Position numbers and translations under genes: made by a program. The notes beneath the pieces were generated by a model. That model ran no database searches. It saw only the letters and a program-made list of their open reading frames with translations, and was not told the DNA's origin. 47,278 nucleotides of DNA from Gemmataceae bacterium (GTDB lineage Bacteria > Planctomycetota > Planctomycetia > Gemmatales > Gemmataceae), in assembly GCA_020847555.1 (NCBI GenBank), contig JADLBT010000256.1, positions 1 to 47,278 of the forward strand. Direction: 5' to 3'. How positions within the stretch are numbered: the first letter of the stretch is position 1; every line of letters starts with the position of its first letter. Below are positions 44,586-47,278 of the stretch, one piece after another.

Positions 44586-45383
44586 TCAGTACTTCGCCAT
44601 CTCGCCGCCGCTGCGACCCGCCCCGAGCTTCTTGAAGATGTCGCCGACCGCCCCGAGCATCAGGCGCAGCTCGCTGCCGATCGCCAGGAACTGCCACCCC
44701 TCCTCGATGCGGATCAGTGCCTCCTCGGCGCTGCCGCAGTGCAGCCCGACCGGCACCTTGAGCTTCTTGCCGGCCTGGAGGATGTGCTTCATCGCCTGGG
44801 TGGTCGCGTCGGCGCTGGGCGGCTTGCCGTCCTTCGAGCGCATGCTCGCCGCCAGGTCGTTCGGGCCGACGAAGACCGCGTCGATCCCCGGGACCGAGAA
44901 GACCGCCTCGAAGTTCTCGACTGCCTGGATGTGTTCGCACTGCAAGACGATCAGCAGCTCGTCGTCCGCCCGGGCGTAGTAGTCGTTGGCCGTCGCGTCG
45001 AAGTTCAGGGCGTGAACGCTGCCGCCGACCGACCGGGTGCCGCGCGGCGGGTACAGGACGGCGGCGACGGCGTCCTCGGCCTCCTGGCGCGTGTTGACCA
45101 TCGGCACCACGATGCCGTGCGCCCCGTTGTCCAGGACGCGCTTGATGTGGTCGTGGCGGTTCGCCGGGACGCGCGCCAGCGGCGTGCAGCCGGCGTCGGC
45201 GATGCTGGCAAACATGTGGGTGGCCGTCTCCCAGTCCACCAGGCTATGTTCGAGATCCACCGTCAGCCAGGCGAACCCGGCACGGGCGAGGAACCGCGAG
45301 GCCGTGATGCTGCCGAGCGACAGCCACGTCCCCACCGACGGCTGGCCCGCCTTCAGGGTCAGCTTCACCGGGTTAGTGCGCAT
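44586..45383 (-). CDS. HpcH/HpaI-family aldolase
   Basis: The 265-residue protein matches class II pyruvate aldolases of the HpcH/HpaI (2-dehydro-3-deoxyglucarate / 4-hydroxy-2-oxoheptanedioate) family, which cleave 4-hydroxy-2-oxo acids to pyruvate and an aldehyde with a divalent metal. VGTWLSLGSITASRFLARAG is the N-terminal barrel start, LTVDLEHSLVDW (about 40-51) carries the catalytic histidine H46, GIVVPMVNTRQEAEDAV gives the phosphate-type loop, and ECHIQ-like CEHIQAVENFE and FVGPNDLAASM carry metal ligands. Cytoplasmic. The exact substrate cannot be told. Confidence 0.9.
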   Translation of the reverse strand: MRTNPVKLTLKAGQPSVGTWLSLGSITASRFLARAGFAWLTVDLEHSLVDWETATHMFASIADAGCTPLARVPANRHDHIKRVLDNGAHGIVVPMVNTRQEAEDAVAAVLYPPRGTRSVGGSVHALNFDATANDYYARADDELLIVLQCEHIQAVENFEAVFSVPGIDAVFVGPNDLAASMRSKDGKPPSADATTQAMKHILQAGKKLKVPVGLHCGSAEEALIRIEEGWQFLAIGSELRLMLGAVGDIFKKLGAGRSGGEMAKY

Positions 45384-45435
45384 GCGATACTCCGTGGGCG
45401 AGGTCCGCCCGCGGGCCGCGGCCCGCGGACCTTGA

Positions 45436-45570
45436 TCATCCCTTCTTCTTCACCAGCTCAACGCCGCTGGTGCCGTCTGCCGCGAGTTCCGGATCCTCGT
45501 CGTGGAAGTGAGGAGCCTCGTATTCCTGCCGGGGCCAGGGCTGGTCGGGGTTGCGGGGGGAGTCGGTCAT
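45436..45570 (-). CDS. Small acidic protein, 44 aa
   Basis: The protein reads from ATG at 45570 and starts MTDSPRNPDQPWPRQEYEAP, is acidic with an HFHDEDPELAAD stretch, and ends in KKKG. It has no membrane segment or cysteine. It precedes the aldolase gene on the same strand with a 52-nt gap. I recognise no family. Small acidic proteins of this style occur in related genomes by my recollection, but this was not checked. Confidence 0.5.
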   Translation of the reverse strand: MTDSPRNPDQPWPRQEYEAPHFHDEDPELAADGTSGVELVKKKG

Positions 45571-45819
45571 GGTGTGATCCCGATGGGGCGATGCAACGCG
45601 GCTGCTACCGCAGCGAGCACGGCCACGCCGCCCATTATATGAGCCCCACGGGCGCCGATCACGGCGCTTTTCCCCGGCAGCAATCGGGCCGGTACAGGGG
45701 CTCTCCCGGGCCGGCAGCCGGCCGGCGTTGCCTCGTCGCGCGGGATTGGGTACATTCCGCCTGCCCGCCGTGTTCCCTCCTTCCCGAACGAGCCACGCGC
45801 GGTAAAGGAGTGCCAACCG

Positions 45820-46794
45820 ATGCTCGCCAAGCTCGCCCGCCGGATCCTGACGGCCCCCCGCCGCGTCCCCGGGTACATGCGTCTGATTCGGCGCCTGCAG
45901 GCGCGCTCGCTGGCCGTGGTCATGTACCATGGCGTCACAACCGCCCCGCTGCCGGTCTTCAACTGGTGCCAGCTGGCGGTCGCGGAGTTCGCCAGGCAGG
46001 CGGCCCTGCTCGCCCGCGCGTACACCGTCCTGCCGCTCTCCGAGGTGGCCGAGCGGCTGCACCGCGAAGCCCCGCTGCCGGAGCGCACCGCCTGCCTGAC
46101 GTTCGACGACGGGTTCCGCAACGTCCTCACGACGGCATACCCGATCCTGGAGCGCCACCGGCTGCCGGCCACGGTGTTCCTCGTCACCGGCCACATGGAC
46201 ACGCGCCAGCCGGCCTGGCCGGACCGCCTGTTCTACGCACTGATGACGACGCCGCGGGAGGAGGTATGCCTCGACGGCGTCCGTTGGCCGTTGACTACCC
46301 CCGGCGAGCGGGCCACGGCCTACCGGGGTCTCACGGGCCGGCTCAAGGATCTGCTGGTAGAGGAGAAGGACGAGCGGTTGGCCGCCCTGTTCGCGCACCT
46401 GGGACGGCCGGAGGTTCCGGCCGACTCGCCGCTGGCGACCCTGACGTGGGAAGAGGTGGCGGCGCTGCGTGCGACTGGCCTGGTCGAGTTCGGGTCGCAC
46501 ACCCACACGCACCCGATCCTGGCGCGCTGCGGCCCGGAGCGCCAGGAGGAGGAGCTGCGCCGCTCGCGCGACGTGCTCCGGGAACGCCTCGGCCGGGCGG
46601 ACCTGTTCGCGTACCCCAACGGCAGTCTCACCCCCCACACCCGCACCCTGCTCCCGCGGCTCGGCTACCGTTGCGGCCTCACCACGGTCGCCGGGCTGAA
46701 CCGGCAGGGGCAGGACGTGTATGGGTTGCGCCGGGTCCATGTCGGGGCCGACACGCCGTTCGGGGAGTTCGAGGTGCGCCTGCTCGGGCTGTAG
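45820..46794 (+). CDS. Polysaccharide deacetylase (NodB homology)
   Basis: The 324-residue protein is a carbohydrate esterase family 4-like enzyme, which removes N-acetyl or O-acetyl groups from polysaccharides using a metal ion. ACLTFDDGFRNVL (about 91-103) holds the catalytic base and metal aspartates D96 and D97, and GSHTHTHPIL (225-234) supplies the metal histidines. LFAYPNGSLTPHTRTLLPRL near 275 matches the C-terminal NodB block. The N-terminus (LAVVMYHGV) is the usual YHG opening. No clear signal peptide, only a basic helix. It may act on surface or exopolysaccharide; this is family inference. Confidence 0.92.
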   Translation: MLAKLARRILTAPRRVPGYMRLIRRLQARSLAVVMYHGVTTAPLPVFNWCQLAVAEFARQAALLARAYTVLPLSEVAERLHREAPLPERTACLTFDDGFRNVLTTAYPILERHRLPATVFLVTGHMDTRQPAWPDRLFYALMTTPREEVCLDGVRWPLTTPGERATAYRGLTGRLKDLLVEEKDERLAALFAHLGRPEVPADSPLATLTWEEVAALRATGLVEFGSHTHTHPILARCGPERQEEELRRSRDVLRERLGRADLFAYPNGSLTPHTRTLLPRLGYRCGLTTVAGLNRQGQDVYGLRRVHVGADTPFGEFEVRLLGL

Positions 46795-46831
46795 GGCAGA
46801 GACAGGGATCTGGTGTGCAAAGGTTGTTGTT

Positions 46832-46903
46832 AACGCCCACGGGCGGCGCCCCGTGGGTGAAGCGCTTGAGGGTTCGACCCACGGGACGCTACCCGTAGGC
46901 TTT
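46832..46903. repeat. 72-nt REP/BIME-like element, family A copy 4
   Basis: It starts AACGCCCACGGG and ends CCCGTAGGCTTT, with core GAAGCGCTTGAGGGTTCG. The two loops (CGGCGC and ACGCTA) do not match each other, and one stem has a base change, so this is the most decayed of the four. It lies between the deacetylase and the AMP-ligase genes. Confidence 0.8.
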
Positions 46904-46985
46904 GCGCGGCCCGCAACCTGCTTGCTCTTTGCCCCGGGGCCGGTATGGTACACGGCAGACCTGCCAACCCCGGGGCCGACACGCC

Positions 46986-47278
46986 ATGACCGCTCCCGCA
47001 ACGCTCGCCGACCTTCTCGCCCGCACCGACCCAAACCACCCGGCGCTCATCCTGCCCGAGGGCGGAGCCGTCACGACCCACCGCGGGCTCGCGGCCCAGG
47101 TGGAAGCACTCGCGGGCCAGCTGCGCCGGACCGACCTGCAACCGGGACAGCCGGTTGCCATCGTGCTGCCGAACGGGCTGGAGTACCTCGCCACCTTCCT
47201 CGCGGTGGCGCGAGCGCGCCTGATCGCCGCGCCGCTCAATCCCGCCTACCGGGCCGACGAGTTCCGCTTCTACCTCGA
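46986..47278 (+). CDS. AMP-dependent acyl-CoA synthetase/ligase, N-terminal part only
   Basis: The reading frame from the ATG at 46986 is open to the window end, giving about 97 codons. It shows the N-terminal part of the ANL superfamily: TTHRGLAAQVEALAGQLRRT, then GQPVAIVLPNGLEYLATFLA, then RLIAAPLNPAYRADEFRFYL. The APLNPAYR-DEFRFYL pattern resembles the oxalyl-CoA synthetase/long-chain-type branch, but the core motifs (P-loop STGTTG, YTSG) lie beyond the window, so the substrate is unknown. Confidence 0.88.
   Translation, partial: MTAPATLADLLARTDPNHPALILPEGGAVTTHRGLAAQVEALAGQLRRTDLQPGQPVAIVLPNGLEYLATFLAVARARLIAAPLNPAYRADEFRFYL

Noticed and set aside
44265..46898. 877-codon open frame on the plus strand
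   Set aside because: It crosses the aldolase antisense and the deacetylase in another frame and has no recognisable domain.

Overview
The window looks like chromosome of a high-GC planctomycete, most probably of the Gemmata group (Gemmataceae). The evidence is the set of protein families together: a DUF1549/DUF1553 protein next to a Tat-exported DUF1501 protein, a DUF1559 protein with a type IV pilin-like N-terminus followed by a small lipoprotein, a sulfatase, a DUF1573 protein, WD40 and PQQ-type beta-propellers, a proline-rich 'YDRDG' lipoprotein, MJ0042-type zinc-ribbon membrane proteins and a Uma2 protein. No rRNA, tRNA, CRISPR array, intact transposon or prophage was seen. The assignment to a group is an inference from these families, not a database result.

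Layout. 1-4.65 kb, minus strand: a Uma2 nuclease-like gene cut by the window start, an unknown gene, a Gfo/Idh/MocA-type oxidoreductase and an FHA-GAF-HD-GYP signalling protein. 4.8-9 kb: an alkaline-phosphatase-superfamily protein, a lipoprotein, a graveyard with relics of a GNAT acetyltransferase and a REP-associated (RAYT) transposase, and a PP2C phosphatase. 8.9-14.7 kb: a Ca2+/H+ antiporter with an MFS transporter, a zinc-type dehydrogenase, and a DUF5009-like acyltransferase with a small membrane protein. 14.9-17.9 kb: E2 and E3 of a 2-oxoacid (pyruvate) dehydrogenase, without E1. 18.1-20.9 kb: three tandem zinc-ribbon/four-helix membrane paralogues. 20.9-25.7 kb: an M50 protease, a DUF2203-like protein, a sulfatase and asparaginyl-tRNA synthetase. 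26-33 kb: the DUF1549/DUF1501 pair and a 1230-residue secreted LamG/CARDB protein. 33-37.8 kb: DUF1559 with a strong promoter and Shine-Dalgarno, a lipoprotein, a PQQ propeller and DUF1573. 37.9-41.4 kb: yggS, yggU and an ABC-2 permease with overlapping ends, then a WD40 protein. 41.5-45.6 kb, minus: a membrane protein with a CxxC tail, a pseudo-phosphatase lipoprotein, a stand-alone Clp-N domain, a 43-residue zinc ribbon, an HpcH/HpaI aldolase and a 44-residue protein. 45.8-47.3 kb: a polysaccharide deacetylase and the start of an AMP-dependent ligase.

The most notable signal is between the genes. (i) Four 71-72 nt elements (8788, 16374, 27639, 46832), each two CCCACGGG/CCCGTGGG hairpins around a conserved 17-nt core, plus one single hairpin (36319), look like REP/BIME elements; in two copies the loop bases covary across the whole element. 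(ii) A second hairpin family with an AGCGCCAGCGCG-type stem lies at 19073 and 20014 between the zinc-ribbon paralogues, with a related one at 24279. (iii) A perfect 85-nt palindrome lies at 1507-1591. (iv) Long hairpins sit at most convergent gene ends. The RAYT relic at 7323 fits a history of REP mobilisation. I found no defence island or biosynthetic cluster. The best candidates for undescribed biology are the repeat families, the zinc-ribbon paralogue array and the degenerate phosphatase lipoprotein.
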